Part shown: positions 8,766 through 16,040 of the stretch, in pieces | How the letters are laid out: each line of letters starts with the position of its first letter | Position numbering within the stretch: the stretch's first letter is position 1 | Assembly: GCA_023438245.1 (NCBI GenBank) | Contig: JAEXRD010000046.1 | Coordinates: 1-21,780, forward strand | DNA: 21,780 nucleotides | From: Pseudomonadota bacterium | GTDB lineage: Bacteria; Desulfobacterota; Desulfovibrionia; Desulfovibrionales; Desulfovibrionaceae | Reading direction: 5' to 3' | Notes under the pieces: model-generated | Seen by the model: only the letters and a program-made list of their open reading frames with translations | What the model was told of the DNA's origin: nothing | The model's database searches: none | Made by a program: the position numbers and the translations under genes

Positions 8766-8781
8766 TGGAACGATTCTTGTT
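8766..8781 (+). promoter_or_regulatory. Possible sigma-54 promoter driving the small RNA
   Basis: TGGAACGATTCTTGTT keeps the spacing of TGGCACG-N4-TTGCW and is preceded by CGAAT, which fits mrNrY. The base after the -12 G is T rather than C. It is the same sequence as the 7053-7068 box at 13 of 16 positions. The expected start is about 8791, immediately before the first hairpin of the small RNA candidate. Confidence 0.4.
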
Positions 8782-8790
8782 AGAGAGCCA

Positions 8791-8880
8791 GCGTGCGCCG
8801 GGCGGCAACGTTCCCGGCGGCCGCGTCGGTCGGACCGACGTGTCTGCCGGGCAGGTGGGGGGCCTGCCCGGCTTTTTTAT
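8791..8880 (+). ncRNA. Candidate small RNA with three hairpins and intrinsic terminator
   Basis: The plus strand here holds three consecutive perfect stems: 8796-8802 with 8813-8819 (7 bp, 10-nt loop), 8824-8830 with 8834-8840 (7 bp, CGG loop), and 8846-8855 with 8863-8872 (10 bp, 7-nt loop) followed by six T. There is no plus-strand protein gene upstream that this terminator could serve; the neighbour at 7172-8629 runs the other way. No short open frame with a ribosome site fits. A sigma-54-like box ends 10 bp upstream of the predicted 5' end. The U-tract overlaps the stop codon of the convergent membrane glycosyltransferase, so the RNA meets that operon tail to tail. The start is inferred from the promoter-like box; the 3' end is firm. 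I do not recognise the RNA family. Confidence 0.6.
8846..8878 (+). terminator. Strong rho-independent terminator (plus strand)
   Basis: The arms GCCGGGCAGG and CCTGCCCGGC pair perfectly over 10 bp around a TGGGGGG loop, with a TTTTTT tract directly after. The minus-strand reading has no T-tract after the stem, so it is directional and does not obviously end the glycosylation operon. Confidence 0.9.
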
Positions 8881-10127
8881 TGCCTTTTGGCGGGGGCGCG
8901 GGCAGCTGCAGCCCCGGCCCCCAAGCTCCCGCGCCACAGCGACTGGGCAGCGGACACGCACAGGGGCAGCAGAAGGAACATCACAGGGGCCATGTAGCGC
9001 GGCGTCGAGAAGATCACCGTGTGCACCGCCGTGATGTAGCTCGCCAGCAGCAAGGCTAGCCGCGCCACAGGGTCCGCCCCCCTCCACAGCGAGTAGAACC
9101 GTAGAAGCACCACCGCCCAGAACGCACTCCGCACTATCATCAACGCCACGTGGCTTGCCGAGAGCGGCAGACCCACCAGTAGCACCATGAGCTTGTAGCC
9201 GAGGTGCATGAGCGTCTGCGCCGGAGACTGCGTCAGAAACTCCTTGGCCAGCGACGCAAAATAGGCATCCTCTCGGCCGGGGCCCAGGCGTGCCGCCTCC
9301 TGGCGCACCGGTTCCGGCACCAGCGGATCACTCATGCTCGGCGGCTGGTAATACAAAGCCATGTTGCCCCGGTACAGGGAACTGCCGCCATCGGTGGTAG
9401 AGACGATGACTCGACCGAACTCGGACATGTTGCGGGCCGTCCACATGGCCGGGAGCGCAAGGGCCAGCAACGTCACCCACAGCACGGCCCAGCGGCGTGG
9501 GCGCGTGAAGAACAACGCATGCCCTAGCAACACGAGCGGGAAGAGCAGCATGACCGATTTGACCAGGGCCATGGCCCCGATGAGGCAGGCCGCCAGCATG
9601 CCACGCAGCGCTCCGCCTCTTGCCAGCCAACGGTCCAGGGCGGCGAAGCTGGCTGCGAGCAGGAACATGAACGTGCCCTCGGAGATGAGCTGAAAAGCGA
9701 ATTGCGCAGTGGGCAGGAAGAAAGCGCCGAGAACCATGGCCAGGGAAGAGGCCCGCGCCCCGGCAGGACGCGCGAAGGCCTGTGCGCACAGGGCCAGCGC
9801 CGCCACGTACAGCCCGGCTTGCACCAGAATGACTGCCCAGGCCCCGTGCGCGTCGTCAAGAACGGCTGGCGCCAGTCCCGCTTTGATGAACAGGGACAGA
9901 AAGGCGGGGTAGAGCAACTCTCGTCGGGCGGTGGGGTTCGTTCCGTCAGCTGAGAACCGGCCCGAATCGGCGAGGTTCCGGGCGATTTCCCAGTAACTGT
10001 GGGTGTCCGGCTGGATGACCTCCCAGAGCAGCGGCACCCCCAGCAACCAGGCAAAATAGAGCAGGGAGACGATCGCCAGGGCCGCTGCCAGCGCTGTACG
10101 CGACTCGCGATCCCGCTCAGCCATCAT
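8877..10127 (-). CDS. Polytopic membrane glycosyltransferase (GT39/ArnT-like, GtrC role)
   Basis: A 416-aa inner-membrane protein with about nine to ten hydrophobic segments. After the first helix (about 11-35) comes the acidic periplasmic motif QPDTHSY (D41) and a RRELLYPAF segment (69-76), as in GT-C fold enzymes that take sugars from polyprenyl phosphate. Later LPAMWTARN (225-233) and the ISTTDGGSSLYRGN-like loop (241-255) also fit that group. I start at the ATG at 10127 because AGGAG lies 7 nt upstream; this overlaps the gtrA-like stop by 11 nt. The frame is open to 10157 without a better site. It follows a GtrB-like GT2 and a GtrA-like protein, so it should be the acceptor-specific transferase that adds a side-branch sugar in the periplasm. 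Parts are lower in GC than flanking genes. Confidence 0.85.
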   Translation of the reverse strand: MMAERDRESRTALAAALAIVSLLYFAWLLGVPLLWEVIQPDTHSYWEIARNLADSGRFSADGTNPTARRELLYPAFLSLFIKAGLAPAVLDDAHGAWAVILVQAGLYVAALALCAQAFARPAGARASSLAMVLGAFFLPTAQFAFQLISEGTFMFLLAASFAALDRWLARGGALRGMLAACLIGAMALVKSVMLLFPLVLLGHALFFTRPRRWAVLWVTLLALALPAMWTARNMSEFGRVIVSTTDGGSSLYRGNMALYYQPPSMSDPLVPEPVRQEAARLGPGREDAYFASLAKEFLTQSPAQTLMHLGYKLMVLLVGLPLSASHVALMIVRSAFWAVVLLRFYSLWRGADPVARLALLLASYITAVHTVIFSTPRYMAPVMFLLLPLCVSAAQSLWRGSLGAGAAAARAPAKRQ

Positions 10128-10527
10128 GCCGCCGCTCCTGTGCGTACCGGAAGACAAAAGAGCGCGCCATCAAGTAGTTGACGGCCAGCGCCACGATGGA
10201 GGCCACAGCCAGCGGGATGAGAAGGTTCTCGGGGGCGAAGGCCATCAGCCACAGGCTGTAGACGCCGTAGTTGACAACGGCTCCAAGCGCGTTGGAGGCG
10301 TAGTAGCGGGCGATCTCCTGCGCAATCCGACGGCCCGAGGGCCGGAACGTGACGTGTCGGTGGTAGACCCAGGTTACGGCCAGGGCCACGACGATGGAGA
10401 CCGCCCGGGCCGCGAAGGGGTTGAGCCTGGCAGCCGTGAGCAGCAGCACTGCACCGGCGTCGACGCCGAATCCGAGCGCGCCCCCGATGCAGTACCGGGT
10501 GAAGGAGTTGGCTGGGAGAAGGCCCAT
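10117..10527 (-). CDS. GtrA family membrane protein (putative polyprenyl-phosphate-sugar flippase)
   Basis: A 136-aa protein with four hydrophobic segments at about 10-31, 39-56, 76-96 and 101-120. The arrangement RYCIGGALGFGVDAG at the N-terminus, the basic loop after VTWVYHRHVTF (50-60), and NYLMARSFVF near the end are typical of the GtrA family. Known members are proposed to move an undecaprenyl-phosphate-linked sugar across the inner membrane. Here it lies between a GT2 synthase of such a lipid-linked sugar (3 bp gap) and a polytopic transferase that would use it (11-nt overlap). The ribosome site is poor: AGGACGAG stands about 11 nt before the ATG, so coupling to the preceding gene is likely. 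Confidence 0.9.
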   Translation of the reverse strand: MGLLPANSFTRYCIGGALGFGVDAGAVLLLTAARLNPFAARAVSIVVALAVTWVYHRHVTFRPSGRRIAQEIARYYASNALGAVVNYGVYSLWLMAFAPENLLIPLAVASIVALAVNYLMARSFVFRYAQERRHDG

Positions 10528-10530
10528 GTC

Positions 10531-11463
10531 CTACGAACTCGTCCTGCCGCCGACTCCCAGGTAGGCCAGGCGCTTGGCCTCCAGTTTGCCGCGGCTGACG
10601 CTGTCCAGCACGAATCCTGCCCCGAGGCTTCCTGCGGAGAGGATGCCCAGGCCGGTGGAGAGCACCGCCGTGGGCAGCCTGGGCACCAGCCCTGTCTCCA
10701 TCCAGGTGAGGATGACCGGGGCGGCGAGGACCAGCGACGTGGCCGCGAGCAGGGCTGCGGCAATGCTGAAGAAGCGCAGCGGCGAGGCCTCCTTGAACAG
10801 CCAGACGATGGTGACCAGGATGCGCCATCCGTCGCGGTAAGTGCTGAGCTTGCTGGACGAGCCTTCCGGCCGGGCGCGGTAGGGCGTGGCGAACTCGGCC
10901 ACGGGCAGCATCAACTGCGCGGCGTGGATGCTGATCTCGGTCTCGACCTCGAACCCCGACGACAGCGCCGGGAAGGATTTGACGAATCTGCGGGAGAACA
11001 CCCGGTAACCGGACAGGATGTCGCAGAACACATTGCCGAAACAGGCCATGAAAATCCTGTTGAACATGCGGTTGCCCCAGGCGTGGCCTCGACGGTAGGC
11101 CTCCCCGCCGTCCTCGACCACTTTGCGCACGCCCACCACCATGTCCAGGCTCTCCTCGCGCAGCAGGGTGATCATTTCCCCGGCGCAGGCGGCGTCGTAG
11201 GTGCCATCGCCATCAGTCAGCACGTACACGTCGGCCTCCACGTCCGCGAACATGCGCCGCACCACGTTGCCCTTGCCCTGGCGACGCTCCGTGCGCACCA
11301 GCGCGCCGTGTCGCTTGGCCACGATCGAAGTGTCGTCGCTGGAGTTGTTGTCATACACGTAGATGGTCGCCTGGGGCAGCGCCGCGCGGAACGCATCGAC
11401 CACGCCGCCGATGGCGGCCTCTTCGTTGTAGCAGGGGATGATGACGGCTATGGAATCGTCCAT
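10531..11463 (-). CDS. GT2 glycosyltransferase, DPM1/GtrB-like with two C-terminal membrane helices
   Basis: A 310-aa enzyme. The catalytic GT-A domain (1-215) shows VIIPCYNEE (7-15), VYDNNSSDDT (36-45), the nucleotide/metal motif TDGDG (83-87) and SGYRVFSRR (151-159), all typical of enzymes that move a sugar from a nucleotide to polyprenyl phosphate on the cytoplasmic face. Two membrane helices follow (about 229-251 and 263-286). This layout matches GtrB and dolichyl-phosphate mannose synthase relatives. I start at the ATG at 11463; the frame extends to a TTG at 11508, which has no ribosome site and adds a poor Pro-rich stretch. It heads a three-gene cassette and has an 84-bp gap plus leader before it. 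The sugar is unknown. Confidence 0.9.
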   Translation of the reverse strand: MDDSIAVIIPCYNEEAAIGGVVDAFRAALPQATIYVYDNNSSDDTSIVAKRHGALVRTERRQGKGNVVRRMFADVEADVYVLTDGDGTYDAACAGEMITLLREESLDMVVGVRKVVEDGGEAYRRGHAWGNRMFNRIFMACFGNVFCDILSGYRVFSRRFVKSFPALSSGFEVETEISIHAAQLMLPVAEFATPYRARPEGSSSKLSTYRDGWRILVTIVWLFKEASPLRFFSIAAALLAATSLVLAAPVILTWMETGLVPRLPTAVLSTGLGILSAGSLGAGFVLDSVSRGKLEAKRLAYLGVGGRTSS

Positions 11464-11517
11464 GAGTCGGCTCGTTTGTTGAACATGGTTGAGCGGGGGC
11501 GGCGGCAAGGGCGGAGT

Positions 11518-11533
11518 TTGGCGATTCCGCCAA
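11518..11533. repeat. Perfect 16-bp dyad upstream of the GtrB-like gene
   Basis: TTGGCG-ATTC-CGCCAA is a perfect 6-bp inverted repeat in the short gap before the three-gene glycosylation cassette. It lies just downstream of the candidate promoter, where a repressor operator would be expected. There is no T-tract, so it is not an intrinsic terminator. Confidence 0.5.
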
Positions 11534-11538
11534 GCCGC

Positions 11539-11567
11539 TGCATAGAATGTTTTTGTGGCGAAAACAA
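11539..11567 (-). promoter_or_regulatory. Weak candidate sigma-70 promoter for the GT2-GtrA-GT39 cassette
   Basis: TTGTTT and TATGCA on the minus strand are separated by 17 bp in an AT-rich pocket between the MBOAT stop and the GT2 start. Each hexamer has only about half of the consensus. Read-through from the upstream operon is also possible. Confidence 0.25.
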
Positions 11568-11592
11568 GAATGTGCAGCCCCGGCGTCCGGGC

Positions 11593-12954
11593 CTAGAACC
11601 GCGCGTACAAAAACGGCTGGAACCCGCCCGCGGCGAAGATCACCGAGAGCCAGACCAGCGAGAGCAGCACAGCCGGGGTGTACCAGGGCGCGGGCTCGCC
11701 CTCGGCCCGCAGCATCAGCCGGTCCTCCAGTCCGCGCGCGTGCATCAGATGCGCCAGCGCCACCAGCCCCAGCGCCGCCCATACGAAGGGGTGAACCCAG
11801 TAGACAGGGCCACCGCCGCCCAGCATGGCGGAGGCGATGCGCCCCAGGTGCGCCAGGCTGTCGGCCCGGAAGGGCACCCAGCACAGGGCCGTGAACAGTG
11901 TGCAGCAGGCCCAGGCCAGCGCCCCCGGCATGGCCAGCCCGGCCCGGCTCCACAGCCGGTGCGCGCACAGGCCCAGGCCGTGCAGCGCGCCCCAGAGCAG
12001 GAAGGTCCAGCCCGAGCCGTGCCAGGCTCCGCACAGAATCATCGCGACCATGAGGTTGGCCAGGGTGCGCCCCTCGCCCTGCCTGCTGCCGCCCAACGGG
12101 ATGTACAGGTAGTCGCGGACCCAGGAGGACAGGCTGATGTGCCAGCGCCGCCAGAAGTCCGAAGGCGTGAGCGCGGCGTAGGGGAAGCGGAAGTTCTCCG
12201 GCAGGGGGATGCCCAGCGCCCGGGCCGCGCCCAGGGCCATGTCCGAGTAGCCGGAGAAGTCCAGGTAGAGCTGCAGGGCGTAGGCCAGTGCCGCGGCCCA
12301 GGTGCTGGCGGCGTCGTAGGCCCCGGCGTTGCCGTACACCTCGGCCACGTACAGCCCCAGGCGGTCGGCCAGTACCAGCTTCTTGAACAGGCCCATGGAG
12401 AAGCGCCGGAACCCCTCGTACAGCGCCAGTGCGTCCGGGCGGGGCAGGGCCTCCAGCCGGGGCACGAGCTCCTCCGCCCGCACGATGGGCCCGGCGGAGA
12501 GCACCGGGAAGAAGGTGGCGAAGCAGAGCACGGAGAGCGGGTTGGCGCGGGCTTCCATGCGGCCTGAGCACACCGCCGCCAGGTAGGTGATGGCCGAGAA
12601 GGTCTGAAAGGACAGCCCCAGGGGCATGATGAGCCAGAGCGTGGACCCGGCCTGGGCGTTTACGAAGAATCCCGCGTACTTGAACAAGGCCAGCGCGCCC
12701 AGGTGCAGGGCCAGGCCGGAGGCGAACAGCGCCCGCCGCGCGCCTTCGCCGGAGCGCGCCATGAGAAGCCCCAGCGTCCAGTCGGCCAGGGCCAGCCCGC
12801 ACAGCAGCGGCAGGAAGCGGACATCCCACCAGGCGTAGAAATACAGCCCCGCGAGCGTGAGCGCCGCCATGCGCGCGCGCGCGCCGGGCAGCAGCCGCAG
12901 GGCCAGCAGGCAGGCCGCCAGCAGCAGCAGGAACTCAGCGCGCCAGAAGGGCAT
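11593..12954 (-). CDS. MBOAT family O-acyltransferase (AlgI-like)
   Basis: A 453-aa multi-pass membrane protein. The conserved MBOAT core is clear: LSFQTFSAITYLA (114-126), FFPVLSAGPIVRA (148-160), LYLDFSGYSDMALG (229-242), FWRRWHISLSSWVRDYLY (267-284), IPLGGSR (285-291) and the active-site region GAWHGSGWTF (309-318, H312) with GALHG (322-326, H325). Relatives such as AlgI and DltB move an acyl group across the inner membrane to a glycan or to a partner protein. Its start overlaps the end of an SGNH protein by 20 nt, which mirrors AlgI/AlgJ-type pairs where the SGNH partner completes polysaccharide O-acetylation. GGAGC lies 6 nt upstream of the ATG. It is the last gene of the main polysaccharide operon, with an 84-bp non-coding stretch after it. 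Confidence 0.93.
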   Translation of the reverse strand: MPFWRAEFLLLLAACLLALRLLPGARARMAALTLAGLYFYAWWDVRFLPLLCGLALADWTLGLLMARSGEGARRALFASGLALHLGALALFKYAGFFVNAQAGSTLWLIMPLGLSFQTFSAITYLAAVCSGRMEARANPLSVLCFATFFPVLSAGPIVRAEELVPRLEALPRPDALALYEGFRRFSMGLFKKLVLADRLGLYVAEVYGNAGAYDAASTWAAALAYALQLYLDFSGYSDMALGAARALGIPLPENFRFPYAALTPSDFWRRWHISLSSWVRDYLYIPLGGSRQGEGRTLANLMVAMILCGAWHGSGWTFLLWGALHGLGLCAHRLWSRAGLAMPGALAWACCTLFTALCWVPFRADSLAHLGRIASAMLGGGGPVYWVHPFVWAALGLVALAHLMHARGLEDRLMLRAEGEPAPWYTPAVLLSLVWLSVIFAAGGFQPFLYARF

Positions 12955-14026
12955 CTGGGTGCTCCTGGATGTAGCGGACCACGGCCTGGGCCACCAGCCG
13001 GTGGCCCTCCCCGTTCAGGTGTCCGCTGTCGGGCGGGGCATTGAAGAAACCGCGCGGAAAGCGTCCGGTTTGGAGAAACAGGGCGCGGAAATCCGGCCCC
13101 AGGTCGATGAATCCGGCTCCATTTTCCGCGCAGACGGCGGCGAAGGACCGCGCCAGGGCCTCCTCGGGGTCGTCCAGGGCCACTCTTCCACCGCGCAGCC
13201 AGGGCAGGAAGGGCAGGCGCAGGAAGACGGCTCCGCCGCCGGTCTCCCGCGCCGTCCGGAGTGCGTGGGTGACGAGGAAGCGCATGGCCTCGGTTGATGG
13301 CTGGGCCGGCGCGGTGGCCGCAATGGCCGGGGAAGGGGCCGGAACCGGGCCGGGCGAGAGCCGGGGGGAAAAGGACCGCAGCCGTTCGTACACGGCGAAG
13401 GCCCCGGCCAGCTCCAGCCTGCGGAACGTCGGGGCCAGGGCCAGCGCTGCCTGCGAGGGCCGGTCGTCCCCGGGGACCAGATGATACTCCGGGCTGGAGA
13501 GGAAGCTGGCCCGCCCGATACGGAAAGCGCCGGGCTGAAGGTCCGCCATGCGCGGAAGCACGAAGACATGCAGGCGTACGTCGCCCAGCGCGGGCGCGGT
13601 GGCGCGGGCCTTGAGCAGAAAGTCGGGCAGGGCGTCGCCGCCATGGCCCAGGCCCACTCCGGCCAATTTCCGGCCGGCGGATTCCAGCCCGGCGGAGCCC
13701 GCCAACTCGGTGAACTTCTGGGCCATGCGGGGGCCGTCGTCCACCTGCAGACCCTCCACGAAGGAGTCGCCCCAGAAGGCCACCTTCGGCCCTTCGGGCA
13801 GGCGACCGCCGGGCAGGCCCCGGATGCCGTGCTCGCCCACGCTGGAACTGGCCCAGCCCTCGCCCCTGGTGCGCGAGGTGGTTCCCGGTGTGGCCACGTA
13901 GAGGTTCAGGGCCGTGTCGAAGCTTACCGGCTGCACCGTGTCCAAAAATACGGCTCCGGCCAGCCAGGCCGCAGCCAGGGAAAGCGCCAGCCCAAGCGCC
14001 CAGTGGCGGGGCGTGGGCTGGCTCAC
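12935..14026 (-). CDS. SGNH/GDSL hydrolase-like protein, partner of the MBOAT transferase
   Basis: A 363-aa protein with one N-terminal membrane helix (about 9-29), so the rest is probably periplasmic. Block I is FWGDSF (84-89) with nucleophile S88. The catalytic pair D333 and H336 lies in PPDSGHLN (331-338), matching the DxxH of block V. A low-complexity Pro/Ala stretch (224-243) splits the domain. In AlgJ/AlgX-like systems such proteins take the acetyl group delivered by an MBOAT enzyme and place it on the polysaccharide. The start is the GTG at 14026, which overlaps the previous stop as GTGA and has GGAGAG 5 nt upstream. The frame stays open far upstream to 15172, but that part is a shadow of the GT4 gene. 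Confidence 0.88.
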   Translation of the reverse strand: MSQPTPRHWALGLALSLAAAWLAGAVFLDTVQPVSFDTALNLYVATPGTTSRTRGEGWASSSVGEHGIRGLPGGRLPEGPKVAFWGDSFVEGLQVDDGPRMAQKFTELAGSAGLESAGRKLAGVGLGHGGDALPDFLLKARATAPALGDVRLHVFVLPRMADLQPGAFRIGRASFLSSPEYHLVPGDDRPSQAALALAPTFRRLELAGAFAVYERLRSFSPRLSPGPVPAPSPAIAATAPAQPSTEAMRFLVTHALRTARETGGGAVFLRLPFLPWLRGGRVALDDPEEALARSFAAVCAENGAGFIDLGPDFRALFLQTGRFPRGFFNAPPDSGHLNGEGHRLVAQAVVRYIQEHPDALLAR

Positions 14027-15159
14027 GGTCGCTCTCCGGCCAGTTCCAGCAGCAGCGCCTCGGTGCGCTCCACCATGCGCTCCACGCTGAAATTCGCCTC
14101 CACACGCTGGCGGCAGGCCCGGCGCAGGCCCGCGCCCTCGCGCTCCAGGCGCTCCAGCTGGGCCAGCATGGCCCCGGCCAGGGCCTCGTGGTCGCGCCTG
14201 GGGGCCACGGCTCCGGCGTCGCCCACCACCGGCGCGGCGTCGCCCACGTCGGTGGTGGCGCAGGGAACCCCGCAGGCCATGGCCTCGCCCAGCACGTTGG
14301 GGAAGCCCTCGCCATAGGCCGAGGCCAGGCAGAGCAGATCCAGGGCGTTGTTCACGGCGGTCATGTCGCCCCTGGCTCCGGCCCAGGTCAGCTTTTCGCC
14401 CAGGCCCAGGGTTCCGGCCTGGCGGCGCAGTTCGCTGGCGTAGCCTTCCGGCCCGCCGCCCACGCACACGAAACGGGCCTCCGGCCTGCGCATGGCCACC
14501 AGGGCCGCGGCCTTCAGGAAATTCGCATGGTCCTTCATGGGGTCCAGCCGGGCCACAATGCCGATGAGCGGGGCCTCCGGCGCGGCGCCCCATTCTTCGC
14601 GCAGGGGCAGGCCCAGGGCGCGGTCCGGTCGGCAGCGCGCGGTGTCGATGCCGTTGGGAACCACACGAAGCTTGTGCGCGGCCATGCCCCTGGCGGCGGC
14701 GTGGGCGCGCCCGGCCTCGGAGTTGCAGATTACGAGGTCGGCCAAGCCGGAGAGGCCCGCCTCCAGCCGGTGCAGCAGCGCCCCGGCCCTCCCGCTGGAG
14801 TAGTCGGCATGGTCCACGGGGGTGGCCCGCACGCCCATGACCAGCTTCGTGGCGGGGAACAGAGGCTTGAGCAGCGCGCCCAGCACGCAGGGCGTGGATA
14901 GGAAGGCGTAGTGCGCCCGGGGGCGGAAGGAGCGCACCAGTCCGGCCAGGCGCAGGAGCATGCGCGGGTTGTCCAGGCGGCTGCGCTTTTCCAGCAGCGC
15001 CAGGCGCGCGCCGCCCAGTTCGCCCTCCAGCGGGCCGCCCTGGCCCAGCACGGCGCAGAGCACCTCGTGGCCGCGCGCGCTCAGGCCGCGGGCCAGTTCC
15101 GCATATTGCCGCTCCGCCCCGCCAAGGGCCAGGGAGGGGATGCTCAGGAGGATGCGCAT
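14023..15159 (-). CDS. GT4 family glycosyltransferase
   Basis: A 378-aa GT-B fold enzyme. The N-terminal domain begins MRILLSIPSLALGGAERQ, with the Gly-rich loop and AERQ typical of GT4. The linker has VVPNGID (166-172), and the C-terminal nucleotide-sugar domain has GIVARLDPMKDH (200-211) and the ExxxxxxxE motif EGFPNVLGE (E284, E292). It should add one sugar to a lipid-linked glycan on the cytoplasmic side; donor and linkage are not predictable. The ATG at 15159 has GGAG 8 nt upstream and overlaps the methyltransferase gene by 16 nt. The longer open frame to 15996 is a shadow. It couples by a 4-nt overlap to the SGNH gene. Confidence 0.93.
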   Translation of the reverse strand: MRILLSIPSLALGGAERQYAELARGLSARGHEVLCAVLGQGGPLEGELGGARLALLEKRSRLDNPRMLLRLAGLVRSFRPRAHYAFLSTPCVLGALLKPLFPATKLVMGVRATPVDHADYSSGRAGALLHRLEAGLSGLADLVICNSEAGRAHAAARGMAAHKLRVVPNGIDTARCRPDRALGLPLREEWGAAPEAPLIGIVARLDPMKDHANFLKAAALVAMRRPEARFVCVGGGPEGYASELRRQAGTLGLGEKLTWAGARGDMTAVNNALDLLCLASAYGEGFPNVLGEAMACGVPCATTDVGDAAPVVGDAGAVAPRRDHEALAGAMLAQLERLEREGAGLRRACRQRVEANFSVERMVERTEALLLELAGERP

Positions 15160-16016
15160 GGCCTGGCTCCACCGCCGCCGGAGGCCCGGAACACGAACTC
15201 GTTGCACCCGGACTTGCCGCCCACGGTGCGCAGTTCCACGAGTTGGAAGCCCCTGTCGCGGTGGAAGCGGAAGACCTCCTCCGGGGTGCTGGTCTCGAAC
15301 GGCCAGCCGCCCGCCCAGTCCACCACGTCGTGCCAGAAGCTCATGCCCCGGGGCAGGCCCGCGCGCCGGTGGCGGGCCAGCGGGTTGCGGCCCCGGATGA
15401 GGTCGGCGGCAAAGAGCGCGGACCCCACGCCCAGGGCGTATCCGGCGGCGATGGCCAGCTTGCCCGGCCCGGGCGCGGCGTTGTAGGCGCGCTTGAGCAG
15501 CCGGTGCAGGGGGGTGAAGAAGGGCTGGTGGTTGTACAACGCGATGGCCAGCAGCCCGCCGGGGGCCACGGCGCGCGCGGCGTTCTCCATGGCGGCCCAC
15601 TGGGCGCCGGTGTGGTGCAGCACGCCCCAGCTGTACACGATGTCGAACCGGCCCAGGGCCTCCATGAACGCGCAGTCCAGCACGGAGCCGCGCAGGATCG
15701 CCCAGTCCGGGTCGCCGGTGCGCAGGCTCTGGCGCAGGCCCTCGGCGCAGGCCACGGAGTCCGGGTCGTAGTCCATGGAGGTGACGACCGCGCCCATGCG
15801 CCGCGCCGCCAGCGAGAACAGCCCGCTGCCGCTGCCGATGTCCAGCAGCCGCAGCCCGGAGAGGTCGCCACGGCCCAGCAGCGCGGCCAGCGAATCCTGG
15901 GCCTGCGCCAGCCGGGACTCGTCCAGCCGCTCCAGAAAATCGCGCCAGTTGGCCCCGAAGCGGAAGCGTCCGCCACGGCCCACCTCGGCGTTCCATGTGT
16001 CGTTCATGCCGCCCAT
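15144..16016 (-). CDS. Class I SAM-dependent methyltransferase
   Basis: A 290-aa soluble protein with a clear Methyltransferase_11/25-type domain: motif I LLDIGSGSG (57-65), acidic strand 2 end TSMDYDP (79-85, D82), motif post-II GSVLD (110-114), strand 4 FDIVYSWGVLHHTG (124-137) and GGLLAIALYN (153-162). A C-terminal extension (about 165-280) rich in Arg and Trp may bind the acceptor. In a glycan cluster the likely substrate is a sugar or glycan hydroxyl or carboxyl, but this is inference. I use the ATG at 16016, which has GAGGAGG 10 nt upstream; the ATG at 16007 would leave the site too far. It lies 24 bp after the asparagine-synthase-like gene. Confidence 0.88.
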   Translation of the reverse strand: MGGMNDTWNAEVGRGGRFRFGANWRDFLERLDESRLAQAQDSLAALLGRGDLSGLRLLDIGSGSGLFSLAARRMGAVVTSMDYDPDSVACAEGLRQSLRTGDPDWAILRGSVLDCAFMEALGRFDIVYSWGVLHHTGAQWAAMENAARAVAPGGLLAIALYNHQPFFTPLHRLLKRAYNAAPGPGKLAIAAGYALGVGSALFAADLIRGRNPLARHRRAGLPRGMSFWHDVVDWAGGWPFETSTPEEVFRFHRDRGFQLVELRTVGGKSGCNEFVFRASGGGGARPCASS

Positions 16017-16040
16017 GCTATCCGAACCTCCTCGGCATGG

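Noticed and set aside
8846..8876. The strong hairpin as terminator of the minus-strand glycosylation operon
   Set aside because: On the minus strand no T-tract follows the stem; the T6 run is on the plus strand only.
10531..11508. TTG start at 11508 for the GT2
   Set aside because: No ribosome site and a non-conserved Pro-rich extension; the ATG at 11463 leads straight into the first catalytic strand.
12935..15172. A 745-codon frame suggesting a GT4-SGNH fusion protein
   Set aside because: The upstream half is a shadow of the GT4 gene. The SGNH protein starts at the GTG at 14026 with a 4-nt overlap and a ribosome site.
14023..15996. Extended 657-codon start for the third GT4
   Set aside because: The part before 15159 is a shadow of the methyltransferase gene; MRILLSIPS is a normal GT4 N-terminus with GGAG upstream.
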